From positions 519 to 64,518 of the forward strand of contig PLNW01000108.1 of assembly GCA_003142855.1 (NCBI GenBank): 64,000 nucleotides of DNA, written 5' to 3'. The first letter of the stretch is position 1, and every line of letters begins with the position of its first letter. The translations under genes were made by a program, and so were the position numbers. Shown in pieces: positions 34,440-42,860 of the stretch. The notes under the pieces are model-generated. The model was not told the origin of the DNA and did not search any database. It worked only from the letters and a program-made list of their open reading frames with translations. This DNA is from Myxococcales bacterium. GTDB taxonomy: Bacteria > Myxococcota_A > Polyangia > Fen-1088.

Positions 34440-34808
34440 TCCGCCTGTAGGGGTGAGCCGCACCGGTGCTGAGCCGTCTTGAACGCCCACTTGGCGCTTT
34501 GCAAGCTCAGCCCCGACCGAACCTGGGGATTGTCCGTGACATAGACATCGTCGTCGTAGTGGAGGAATTCGTGCCCATAGACGCGGGAATAGACGGCGAT
34601 CGTCGCCAGGCACAGAAGCACGGCCGCGGCAGAGATGCGGACCTTTGGCAAGAAGTCATTCATGGTCAAGGATGTAGATCAACCTCAGGGAATTGTCTTG
34701 TCTTGATGAGCTGCGCCGCAGGTTGTTGGCCTTTCTGCACTCAAGCTCGCGGGAGGGCAACGCTCGGTCACAGCCGTTGTCGCCTCGATGGTTCGAGGCA
34801 ACGCTTCA
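34440..34808 (-). pseudogene. N-terminal remnant of a TPR/glycosyltransferase-like membrane protein
   Basis: On the minus strand from 34669, the frame gives MTMNDFLPKVRISAAAVLL (a transmembrane segment) and then YDDDVYVTDNPQVRSGLSLQ and SAKWAFKTA. These match the luminal-loop motif (NYDDxxYVTxNPxV...) near the N-terminus of TMTC/PMT-like TPR membrane proteins. Similarity ends at about 34480. The expected membrane and TPR regions, several hundred residues, are absent, and the frame ends at 34373 inside the 3' end of the neighbouring gene. It is a truncated relic. The rest of the stretch (34670-34808) shows nothing else. Confidence 0.6.
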
Positions 34809-35981
34809 CTACCCCTTCTCAAACGCGCGCGGGGCGGCCAGGCAGTACTCGATGGCCGGCTGGATCTTTTCTGGCGGCAATCCCCGCCAGAAGACGTGCC
34901 ATTCGGGAAAGCGTACCAGTCCGTCGCACTGTTTGGCGTACCACGAACAGATGGGATTGGACGGCTGTGCGCGCCAGAAGAAGGTTGGGTAGTCACGCGT
35001 GAGCAGCGACCAGATCTCGCTCCCGATGCCGTCACCCTGGGCTTCGCGCTCGACGGCAAACTTGGACAAATAGGGCGCGACCGGCTTCTGTCCCACCAGG
35101 GCCGCGCCCAGGTAGCCATCTTCCAGGTAGATGCGCTCGGCGTCGCCTTCGATGAGCCCGCCCGCATCCATGGCCCCTGCGACCAGGGCGTGGCCAAAGG
35201 CCGATTCCAGCAGTCCCTGCAACCGTCGCCGATCGATTTGTGCCAGGCCGTCATGGGCATCGATGCGCGAGCCACGACGGATTAGAGTTCCAGCACCGTT
35301 GACGGTGAACAACTCGCGCAGCAGGTGCAAGGGGTTGACCACGGCCACGTTCATGTGCTGGGGAACCTGATCGAGTAGATTTTTAACATGCCGAAGCAGC
35401 GATGAGTGGCGGCGCGACAGGTGGCCGGTGGCCATCAGTCGTTCGTAGTCGTTGGACAGGTTGACCACCGAAATGGAGGGCGCGCCTTCTCGCTCCAGGC
35501 CGGAGCTGGTGGACAGAAACACCACTTTGCGGGTTTCCAGGCCAGTGGCCAGGCTGTGCAGCAAACGGAAGCGGTCTTCGATGTCGAGTTCCTTGGCCGC
35601 GTCCAGCGACACAATGGGGATGGTGTTTTGCTGTAAGGTTTCGCGCACGGACTCGCGGATGGCGGCAGGAAGATCGGGCCCTGAGCCAATGGTTCGGGCC
35701 GGCACCTCATCTTCCAGCAGCCATTCCAGGATTCGCTGCGACTGCCGATCCGCATCGCGCGCGTCGAGCAGCCCGACCAAGACCACGGGATTGAGGCCCA
35801 GACCGGCCAGGATGCGCAGGTCGAAGTGAAAGGGATCGAGGGCCGCGCGCACAATCTGGGCGTCGGCTACGATGATAGCGAAGCTCTCCTTGCGCTGGGC
35901 TCGGAAGAGTTTGAGGTAGAGGTCCACGTCGGCCTTCTGGCCGACACTCTCGAGAAAGCGTTGGATGACTTCTGGTTCCAT
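34809..35981 (-). CDS. N-acetylglutamate synthase-like protein (kinase-fold plus NAT domain)
   Basis: With start at ATG 35981 (MEPEVIQRFLESVGQKADVD) the product has 390 residues. The N-terminal two thirds have the amino-acid-kinase fold seen in acetylglutamate kinases and synthases (SFAIIVADAQIVR, LRILAGLGLNPVVLVGLL, TIPIVSLDAAKELD, KVVFLSTSSGLE). The usual kinase GGG loop is missing, so kinase activity is unlikely. The C-terminal third is the DUF619-type acetyltransferase (YLEDGYLGAALVGQ, YLSKFAVEREAQGDGIGSEI, CSWYAKQCDGLVRF, WHVFWRGL). The expected reaction is acetyl-CoA plus glutamate, the first step of arginine synthesis. No other arg gene lies nearby. Confidence 0.8.
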   Translation of the reverse strand: MEPEVIQRFLESVGQKADVDLYLKLFRAQRKESFAIIVADAQIVRAALDPFHFDLRILAGLGLNPVVLVGLLDARDADRQSQRILEWLLEDEVPARTIGSGPDLPAAIRESVRETLQQNTIPIVSLDAAKELDIEDRFRLLHSLATGLETRKVVFLSTSSGLEREGAPSISVVNLSNDYERLMATGHLSRRHSSLLRHVKNLLDQVPQHMNVAVVNPLHLLRELFTVNGAGTLIRRGSRIDAHDGLAQIDRRRLQGLLESAFGHALVAGAMDAGGLIEGDAERIYLEDGYLGAALVGQKPVAPYLSKFAVEREAQGDGIGSEIWSLLTRDYPTFFWRAQPSNPICSWYAKQCDGLVRFPEWHVFWRGLPPEKIQPAIEYCLAAPRAFEKG

Positions 35982-36000
35982 CAATTTTCGCGTGGGGAGC

Positions 36001-36061
36001 CCGCCGGCTTTGCCGGCGGCGCACCACCGTGGGAGGGTTTGGGAACCCTTTGAGGGTTCCC
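36001..36061. repeat. Tandem hairpins, including the GGGAACCCT element
   Basis: Two inverted repeats stand side by side: CCGCCGGC-TTT-GCCGGCGG (36001-36019) and GGGAACCCT-TTG-AGGGTTCCC (36041-36061). The second has the same arms as the hairpin after nifJ at 46454-46478. They lie just upstream of the acetylglutamate synthase-like start. No T-run follows on either strand. Confidence 0.7.
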
Positions 36062-36168
36062 ATGTGAATTGATCCGCAGGTTGCAACCATGAACCCAGCT
36101 AGGCGGCGCCGTCAATCGTCGTGAAGGGCGCGCCGAATCTCCCCTGTGGTACGCTCGCTGCCATTGCT

Positions 36169-38019
36169 ATGAGCGACCGAGGCATGGCCCCAACCGAGAT
36201 AGCGGACGCTTCGCCTGACCCGCGTGTAGGCACCGTGGTGGGTGAGCGCTACCGCGTGCTCGGGCGCATCGGCGAGGGCGGCATGGGGGCGGTGTTCCGT
36301 GCCGAGCACATCTTGATGAAGAAGGTGGTGGCGCTCAAGCTTCTGCACGCCGAGATGGGACAGGTGGAGGAGGCGGCGCGTCGCTTCGAGCGCGAGGCCC
36401 AGTCGGCTTCGCGGCTCAACCACCCCAACATCGTTTCGGTCACCGATTTTGGCCGCAACCACACCGGTGAGTTGTTCCTGGTCATGGAGTTCGTGGCGGG
36501 CGAGTCGCTCGCCGACGTGCTAGCGCGCGAGGGCCGGCTGTCTCTGACCCGCGCGTGTCGGCTGGCGGGTCAGATTCTCAGTGCGCTGGAGCACGCCCAT
36601 GGACAGAAGGTGATTCACCGCGATCTCAAACCGGCCAACGTCATGCTGGTGCAAAGCCCGGACTTGCGCCTGGGCGAGACCGCCAAGATCTTGGACTTCG
36701 GAATCGCCAAGATCACGGAAAGCGGCGAGGGCGAACAGCCACTGACCAAAGGCGTGATGATCTTCGGCACGCCCAGCTACATGTCGCCCGAGCAGGCCAC
36801 CGGACAGGAGGTTGACAGCCGCTCCGATCTCTATTCGTGCGGGATCATCCTGTACGAGATGTTGACCGGCAAGAAACCTTTCGAGGCCGGGGATCTGGTC
36901 AAGCTGATGGCCATGCAGGTAACGGCGCCGCCTCCGCCTTTTGCCAGCGTGGCGCCCGACGCCAGCGTACCGGCGGCCCTGCAGGCCGCAGTCATGCGGG
37001 CACTGGAGAAGGAGCGCGAGCGTCGCTTTGGCACGGCGGCCGAGTTCCGCGAGGCTTTGGAACGGGCCGAGGGGGCCGGCTCACCGTCGGTCGATGCATG
37101 GGCGCATCTGGGCAGGGCGGCAGGGCCAGCGCTGTGGGCCGGGCTGGGCACGCTGCGGGTCGCGCTGGGTTGGCTGAGACGCCAACTGGCGAGGGCGACA
37201 CGCTCGCTGATTGCGCGCCTGCCCCTTCGTGCTCGGCGGTGGGTCAAGCCTGCTGCGGCTCTCGTGATCATGGGTTTCGTCGTGGCCCTGCTTTACGGCC
37301 ATCGTCACGGCGCGGCCCCGAGCTTGCTGCCCCCGAAGCCCAGACCGGTGGCGCAGGAGATGAAATCGCCCATCAAGCAGATCGAAGCCGCCATGGCCGA
37401 GGGCCATGTTGCCGAGGCCCGCATCCTCGTCATACAGCAGATCTCAGAGCACCCCGACGTGGCGCGAGTACGCTACCTGCTGGGGAATTTGGAGTTCGCC
37501 GACAAGAATCCCAGCGCGGGACTTCAGGCCTATGAAGAGGCACTGCGCATGGATGCGGGGTTGCGCGGTGACGCCGCTTTGTTGGTTAACGTGCGGGACT
37601 TGCTGTCGGACAAGAAGCTCGCCCGCAGCGCACTTGACCTCATGGTGAGGCAGATCGGCGTCCCGGCCGGCAGCGCCTTGGCCGAGATTGCCAGCGAAGA
37701 CCGCCGCATGGACCTCCGGCAGGATGCGCGTTCGGCCTGCGACAACCTGGGCTGCGCTGACAAAGTCGACCGCGTGAAGAGCTACGCCCTGGACTTGGCG
37801 CAAGGGCGAAGCTGCGCCGAGAAGCGTGAGGCTGTGCAGCAGCTGGGAGCCACCAAGGATGCGCGCGCGGTCGAGCCGTTGCGCAAAGCTCGCACGGGCG
37901 ACCGCGGTGGATTCATTGGCAGGGTGCTCGGCCGCGGCGGCAATTCCTGCATCATCAAAGACATCGACGCTGCCCTCAAGGAATTGGGCGCAGAGCCGCC
38001 GTCGCACAAGAAGAAGTAG
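36169..38019 (+). CDS. Ser/Thr protein kinase with C-terminal TPR-like region
   Basis: The start at ATG 36169 is preferred; a GTG at 36121 and an ATG at 36184 are alternatives, none with a clear ribosome-binding site. The product has about 616 residues. The Hanks-type motifs are intact: GEGGMGAV (35-42), Lys57, HRDLKPAN with Asp152, DFG at 177-179, GTPSYMSPEQA and RSDLYSCGIILYEML. A transmembrane helix lies at about 363-383 (PAAALVIMGFVVALLYG). The extracytoplasmic C-terminus has helical repeats (AEGHVAEARILVIQQISEH, YLLGNLEFADKNPSAGLQAY) and several Cys. It stands alone, with no phosphatase beside it. Confidence 0.93.
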   Translation: MSDRGMAPTEIADASPDPRVGTVVGERYRVLGRIGEGGMGAVFRAEHILMKKVVALKLLHAEMGQVEEAARRFEREAQSASRLNHPNIVSVTDFGRNHTGELFLVMEFVAGESLADVLAREGRLSLTRACRLAGQILSALEHAHGQKVIHRDLKPANVMLVQSPDLRLGETAKILDFGIAKITESGEGEQPLTKGVMIFGTPSYMSPEQATGQEVDSRSDLYSCGIILYEMLTGKKPFEAGDLVKLMAMQVTAPPPPFASVAPDASVPAALQAAVMRALEKERERRFGTAAEFREALERAEGAGSPSVDAWAHLGRAAGPALWAGLGTLRVALGWLRRQLARATRSLIARLPLRARRWVKPAAALVIMGFVVALLYGHRHGAAPSLLPPKPRPVAQEMKSPIKQIEAAMAEGHVAEARILVIQQISEHPDVARVRYLLGNLEFADKNPSAGLQAYEEALRMDAGLRGDAALLVNVRDLLSDKKLARSALDLMVRQIGVPAGSALAEIASEDRRMDLRQDARSACDNLGCADKVDRVKSYALDLAQGRSCAEKREAVQQLGATKDARAVEPLRKARTGDRGGFIGRVLGRGGNSCIIKDIDAALKELGAEPPSHKKK

Positions 38020-38118
38020 TCAACCCCGGTGCGGCGCTATCCTCCCGCTTGTCTTTGGCCGACCGTTGTCCTACAAGATCCAGGTGAAAGGTCGTTGCGA
38101 AGACTTGGAGGAATGCAA

Positions 38119-38589
38119 ATGAGATCCATGCGCTCTGTCAGCACGATGGTCCTGCTTGGCATGTGGCTTGGCGGATTTTCGGCGTGTACCTCGGTCCTGA
38201 TGAACACCCCAGTGTCCAAGAGTGCAGACGGGTGGGTCGTGACTCTGGGCCAGGTCACAAAAGGCCCCGACGAGTACGTGGGTGAAAGGGTCGTCATGAA
38301 CCCTGGGACGGGCGATGCGCTCATTTGGACAGTTGTGACCGTACGAAACGACAGCACTCAGGAAGAGACGTTTTCGTACGACGTGTGCGTTCTGGAGGCG
38401 AAAGGCGAGGCTCGCCAACCTCTGATCGTTGATCGGCATGCGGACGAGAATTCGACCACCGACCGCGCCGAATCCTTTGATCCAGGGCAGGAGCGCACGC
38501 GGCGGTTGATCTACACATTTCCCAAGGCCCAGCGGCCGACCCGAATGAGATGTGGCAAGATCGTGCTCCCGGTCCCGGGGCCGCGCTGA
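38119..38589 (+). CDS. Small lipoprotein, unknown function
   Basis: ATG 38119 is chosen because GGAGG (38107-38111) is seven bases upstream; an ATG at 38113 overlaps the spacing. The 156-residue product has a signal peptide (MVLLGMWLGGFSAC) with lipobox FSAC. The mature part is a small beta-rich domain (GWVVTLGQVTKGPDEYVGER, LIWTVVTVRNDSTQEETFSY, RRLIYTFPKAQRPTRMRC) reminiscent of DUF4352-type immunoglobulin-like lipoprotein domains. It follows the kinase gene by 99 bp on the same strand and might be cotranscribed. The function cannot be read. Confidence 0.7.
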   Translation: MRSMRSVSTMVLLGMWLGGFSACTSVLMNTPVSKSADGWVVTLGQVTKGPDEYVGERVVMNPGTGDALIWTVVTVRNDSTQEETFSYDVCVLEAKGEARQPLIVDRHADENSTTDRAESFDPGQERTRRLIYTFPKAQRPTRMRCGKIVLPVPGPR

Positions 38590-38906
38590 AGAACTGTCCG
38601 AGGAAATTGCGCGTTGGTTTGACTTGCTAAATGCGCGCAACGAGTACTTCGACGTCTTGCCCATGCTACGGCGCTATCGAAGACCACCCGGAGTGCGTGC
38701 CGCGTGACGGACCAGGATCTTGTCGCCAAGATTGCACCGCTCGCACCTGACCAGGGCTGACCCATTCGTCGCGAGCTTGGCTAGCCGGGATCTCCGGGCA
38801 GACACCCCAGGCCCGAGAGTGCAGCGAATGCGGCGTTTTGTTGAACGTCTGTTATCAGCCATTTTGCGGATGCGATTTGGCGAAGGCAAAATGGCGCTTG
38901 TTCCGA
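38590..38906. other. Intergenic stretch without a recognisable gene
   Basis: The 317 bases lie between convergent genes. No open frame here has a ribosome-binding site or a recognisable product, and I see no strong hairpin followed by T-runs. Confidence 0.5.
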
Positions 38907-40361
38907 CTATGCTCCCCGCCGCAGCTTGGAATGTTTGCGGCCATAGAAGAAGTAGATGACCAGGCCGATGGCCATCCAGGCGAAGAGTCGGATGAGCGTG
39001 TGCGTGGTAGCGGTGTACATCAGGCCGCCAGAAAAAACGGCGCCCAGAATCGGGATGACGAATGCCCCGCCCGGCACCTTGAAGGAACGCGGGATGTCGG
39101 GCCGCCTGATACGCAAGATCATCACGCCCAGGCTGACCAGCACGAACGCAAACAGGGTGCCGATGCTGGTCAGCTCGCCCAGGATGTCGATGGGCAGAAG
39201 ACCGCCGGCCACGGCGCAGGCCACGCCGGTGGTGATGGTGGTGATGTGGGGCGTGCCGAAGCGCGGATGGACCTTGGCTGCAACCGGCGGCAAGAGGCCG
39301 TCGACCGCCATGGAGAAGAAGATGCGCGGCTGGCCCAGCAGCATGACGATCATGACCGATGACAGCCCGGCGATGGCGCCGATCTCCACCGCGGTTTCCA
39401 ACCAACGCACGCCCGTGGCCGCGATGCCCACGGCCATGGGGTGGGGCACTGAGAGCTTGGTGTATGAAACCACCCCGGTCAGGATGAGCGACACGGTGAT
39501 GTAGAGCACCGTGCATATGGCAAGCGAGCCCAGAATGCCGATGGGTAGATCGCGCCGCGGGTTGCGCGTTTCTTGTGCGGCCGTGGACACGGCGTCGAAG
39601 CCGATGTACGCGAAGAAGACCATGGTCGCGCCCTGCAGAATGCCAGAGATGCCGTAGTGGCCGAAGACGCCGGTGTTCTTCGGGATGAACGGGTGCCAGT
39701 TCTCGGTGCGGATGAAGGGCGCAGCGGCGGCGATGAAGAGCAGAACCACCGCGACCTTGATGATCACGATCACCGAGTTGAAACGCGCCGACTCCTTGAT
39801 GCCCACCACTAGGATGGCCGTGACGAACAAGGTGATGAACACCGCCGGCAAGTTGATGATGGCGCCAGTGAACTGGACGTGCTTGTGCGCCTCGCTCCAC
39901 ACCAGGGGCGAGCTGGTCCAGGTGGCGGGCATCTTCCATCCGGTCACGTTGGCCACAAAGGCGACCACGTAGCCTGACCAGCCCACGCTCACCGTGGCCG
40001 CGCCCACCAGGTATTCCAGGATCAAATCCCATCCGATGATCCAGGCCACCAGCTCGCCCATGGTGGCGTACGAATAGGTGTAGGCGCTGCCCGCGATCGG
40101 GATCATCGACGCCATTTCGGAGTAGCACAGGCCTGCGAAGGCGGAAGCAATGCCCGCGACGGTGAAGGAGAGGGCGACGGCGGGGCCGGCGTTGGCTGCG
40201 GCGGCTCGGCCGGTAAGCACGAAGATGCCGGTGCCGATGATGGCGCCGATGCCGAGCAGGACCAGGTCCAGCGCGCTCAGGCTGCGCTTGAGGCCATAGG
40301 CAAACTCCGCGTCCGCGCGCAGCTTGTCCACGCTCTTGGTGGCGAACAGGGGATGGGCCAC
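38907..40361 (-). CDS. APC-family amino-acid permease (CAT-like)
   Basis: The 484-residue membrane protein has 12 or more transmembrane segments. The first carries the substrate-site motif LGIGAIIGTGIFVLTGRAAA. Further marks are AFAGLCYSEMASMIPIAGSA, FFAYIGFDAVSTAAQETRNP and LVSLGVMILRIRRPDIPRSF. These place it with cationic amino-acid transporter (YfnA/CAT-like) permeases, which import amino acids by proton coupling or exchange. The start is GTG, sharing one base with the stop of the upstream TauE/SafE-type gene (TAGTG), so the two are coupled. Confidence 0.92.
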   Translation of the reverse strand: MAHPLFATKSVDKLRADAEFAYGLKRSLSALDLVLLGIGAIIGTGIFVLTGRAAAANAGPAVALSFTVAGIASAFAGLCYSEMASMIPIAGSAYTYSYATMGELVAWIIGWDLILEYLVGAATVSVGWSGYVVAFVANVTGWKMPATWTSSPLVWSEAHKHVQFTGAIINLPAVFITLFVTAILVVGIKESARFNSVIVIIKVAVVLLFIAAAAPFIRTENWHPFIPKNTGVFGHYGISGILQGATMVFFAYIGFDAVSTAAQETRNPRRDLPIGILGSLAICTVLYITVSLILTGVVSYTKLSVPHPMAVGIAATGVRWLETAVEIGAIAGLSSVMIVMLLGQPRIFFSMAVDGLLPPVAAKVHPRFGTPHITTITTGVACAVAGGLLPIDILGELTSIGTLFAFVLVSLGVMILRIRRPDIPRSFKVPGGAFVIPILGAVFSGGLMYTATTHTLIRLFAWMAIGLVIYFFYGRKHSKLRRGA

Positions 40362-41326
40362 TAGCCGACTCCTTGAGCGGGTACGGTCGGCTGGGCTCGT
40401 GGGCGATCCTTGACTGCGGAGTGCAGCAGGGCCAAGGCACTGTAGGCCGCCACCCCGATGACCAGCCAGCGAAGTTGGTCAACCTTCAGCTCGCGCACCA
40501 CATACGCCGCCAGCAGCACGCCTGGCACTCCACCCAGGCCCAGCCCCAGGGCAGCACGCGGCGAGTAGCTGCCGCGTCCGATGAAGCGAATTCCACTGGT
40601 TGGCATGATGAAGGCGCAGGAACCCATCATCACCGGGAACACCGCTTTCAGATCCATGCCGAGAAAGCCGAACAGGATGAGGCTGGGCGCGTAGGCGCCG
40701 ATACCGAGATTCATCAGGGCGCCGAAGGCAAAGTTGCCGGCGAGACCCACGCCCATGCGCCAGCCGTGCAGGCCCAGGGTATCTCCGCCGCCAGGCAGGA
40801 AGTGCAGGGCGCTGGCCAGCATCAGTCCCGCAGCCCCGAGCAGCGCGAAGCCCATGCCGATCTGGATCTTGCGCTTGGGCCAGCGCGCCACCACGCCCGC
40901 GCCCAACCACGACCCGAGCACCGACGCGGCGATGAGCAGCACCAGGGAGGTCATCTCCACCTGGACGATGTGGATGTAGATCACCGCCTGGGCCACAGTT
41001 GGCCACATGTGTCCGACCAGCAAGGTTCCCGGGATGAGACGGTCAGGCACCAGACGAAAGAGCTTGTAGATGGATGTCGTGGTGGCGTACGAGCCGATGC
41101 CCAGGGTGTCGAAGAAGTTCGTGACGAAGCCGATGGACGTCTGCGCCAGCGAAGGCAGCCCGGCTCGCATGGCGGCGGCCTCGCTGCTATCGCCGGCTGA
41201 CTCGTCGCTGTCCCCGATACCCCGCGTCCGTTTGCGAGCGATGTCACGGCCCCAAAGCGCGGTGAAGACCGCGCCGAAGCCGGCCAAGGTCAGCATGAGA
41301 AGTGTTCTCACCCCAAGCATGGGCGA
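40361..41326 (-). CDS. TauE/SafE-family anion exporter
   Basis: The start at ATG 41326 (MSPMLGVRTLLMLTLAGFGA) is likely; an upstream start at 41356 adds ten residues. The product has about 321 residues and eight hydrophobic helices. Family signs are IGFVTNFFDTLGIGSYATTT, VARWPKRKIQIGMGFALLGA, LMNLGIGAYAPSLILFGFLG and LGLGLGGVPGVLLAAYVVRE. Members export sulfite, sulfoacetate or similar organo-anions. Coupling to an amino-acid permease is unusual and could reflect import and export halves of one substrate route, for example a sulfur-containing amino acid; this is inference only. Confidence 0.85.
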   Translation of the reverse strand, partial: SPMLGVRTLLMLTLAGFGAVFTALWGRDIARKRTRGIGDSDESAGDSSEAAAMRAGLPSLAQTSIGFVTNFFDTLGIGSYATTTSIYKLFRLVPDRLIPGTLLVGHMWPTVAQAVIYIHIVQVEMTSLVLLIAASVLGSWLGAGVVARWPKRKIQIGMGFALLGAAGLMLASALHFLPGGGDTLGLHGWRMGVGLAGNFAFGALMNLGIGAYAPSLILFGFLGMDLKAVFPVMMGSCAFIMPTSGIRFIGRGSYSPRAALGLGLGGVPGVLLAAYVVRELKVDQLRWLVIGVAAYSALALLHSAVKDRPRAQPTVPAQGVG

Positions 41327-41501
41327 CATGCTACACGGAAGTCGCACGTGACGCATACGCTTGCCTCCGAGTTGAATGAGAATCGAAGGTTGCCGGCCGC
41401 GCTCTCCGCAGGCACGAAGAGATGCAGAACCTCCTTAACCATCGTGCCGATGTGCCGATAGCTCTATTAACGGGTCTCGGGCCCGTGAGGCAGCAAAGCA
41501 C

Positions 41502-42689
41502 GTGGACGCCAAAGCAGGACTTGCCCAGGATCGCCTATCGCAGGAGGGTAAGCTGCGGCCGCTGGTTCTCGTGGTGGACGATGATGAGACTTTCGCGCGC
41601 TCGTGCGTGCGCGTCCTGCAGACCTGGGGCTACGGCGTGGAGACCGCCTCGGATGGCGGCACGGCGATCGAGCTGGCCCGCGCGCACCAGTTCGATGTCG
41701 TGCTGACCGACATCCAGCTTCCTAGCTACAGCGGCCTCGACATCCTGCGTGCAGTCCGGGAGCGTGACCGCGACACACCAGTGGTCCTGATGACGGGCGG
41801 CCCCGGTCTGGATAGCGCGCGGGTTGCGGTGGAGTGGGGCGCACTCAGCTATCTCATCAAGCCGCTGTCCATGTCCCAGCTTAGGGACGTGCTCTCGCGC
41901 GCGGTGCAGTTGCACCGGGTGGCGATACGGGAGCGACGCATCTTGAATTGCACCGAGGAGCACGAGCGCGAGATGGAGGCGATGCGGCTGCGCTTCGACA
42001 GGGCGCTGGCTGGGATGTGGACTGCATTCCAGCCAATCGTGTCCTGGTCGCGCAAGGCCGTGGTGGCCTACGAAGCCCTCATGCGCACCACCGACACTGA
42101 ATTGTCCTCGCCCATGGAGATCCTCAAGACCGCGGAGGCGCTCAACGAAATGTCGACCCTGGGGCGCAAGACGCGCGGGCTGGTTGCGGACGTGCTGCGT
42201 AAACACCCGGAGCTGCCGGGCGTCTTCGTCAATCTGCACGTGCTCGACTTGGCGGACGAAGATCTCTACTCGCCCCACGCGCCGCTTTCCGAGTTTGCCT
42301 CGCGCATTCATCTCGAGATCACCGAGCGCATGGCACTGGAGAGAATCCCCGACATCCGCGAGCGCGTGGCCCACCTGCGTCGCTTGGGCTTTCGCATCGC
42401 CGTCGATGATTTGGGTGAGGGCTACTCGGGGCTGAACAGCTTCGCGCAGCTCGAACCCGACGTGGTCAAGCTGGACATGGCGCTCATCCGGGGCATCGAC
42501 ACCACGCCGACCAAACGCAAGATGGTGCACGCACTGGCCAGCCTGTGTTTGGAGCTGGAAACGCCACTGGTGGCCGAGGGGGTCGAGACTGAGGCTGAGC
42601 GCAACATCCTGGTCGACCTGGGCGCAGACCTCTTCCAGGGTTACCTGTTCGCGAAACCCGGCGCCCCGTTCCCCGTGCCCCGCATCTAG
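41502..42689 (+). CDS. Response regulator with EAL c-di-GMP phosphodiesterase domain
   Basis: The start is GTG; the product has 395 residues. The receiver domain has phospho-acceptor Asp70 (LTDIQLP) and Lys120 (LIKPLSM). A coiled linker leads to an EAL domain in which the usual catalytic set is present: EAL at 191-193, Asn244 (FVNLHVLDL), Glu272 (LEITER), Asp302-Asp303 (VDDLGEGYSG), Lys323 (VVKLDMALI) and Glu359 (VAEGVETEAER). The enzyme should linearise cyclic di-GMP to pGpG when its receiver is phosphorylated. No cognate kinase is adjacent. In myxobacteria, c-di-GMP controls motility and matrix production. Confidence 0.94.
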   Translation: MDAKAGLAQDRLSQEGKLRPLVLVVDDDETFARSCVRVLQTWGYGVETASDGGTAIELARAHQFDVVLTDIQLPSYSGLDILRAVRERDRDTPVVLMTGGPGLDSARVAVEWGALSYLIKPLSMSQLRDVLSRAVQLHRVAIRERRILNCTEEHEREMEAMRLRFDRALAGMWTAFQPIVSWSRKAVVAYEALMRTTDTELSSPMEILKTAEALNEMSTLGRKTRGLVADVLRKHPELPGVFVNLHVLDLADEDLYSPHAPLSEFASRIHLEITERMALERIPDIRERVAHLRRLGFRIAVDDLGEGYSGLNSFAQLEPDVVKLDMALIRGIDTTPTKRKMVHALASLCLELETPLVAEGVETEAERNILVDLGADLFQGYLFAKPGAPFPVPRI

Positions 42690-42860
42690 CGGGAAGACGC
42701 GTTTCCGTCGGTGATTGCCGCGCCAGCAGGGACGAGAATCGACCCTCGTAGCGGGCGCAGTTGCAGCGTTGCGCTGGCGAAACTTCCTGTTGCTTCGCTG
42801 ACACAGCGGACGTAAGAAGACTGCGTTTTTCCTAAGTTTTACCCCCTGGAGGACCACGAC

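Noticed and set aside
38674-40482. A 602-residue minus-strand frame over the permease gene
   Set aside because: It is Arg/His-rich and is the frame-shifted shadow of the APC permease.
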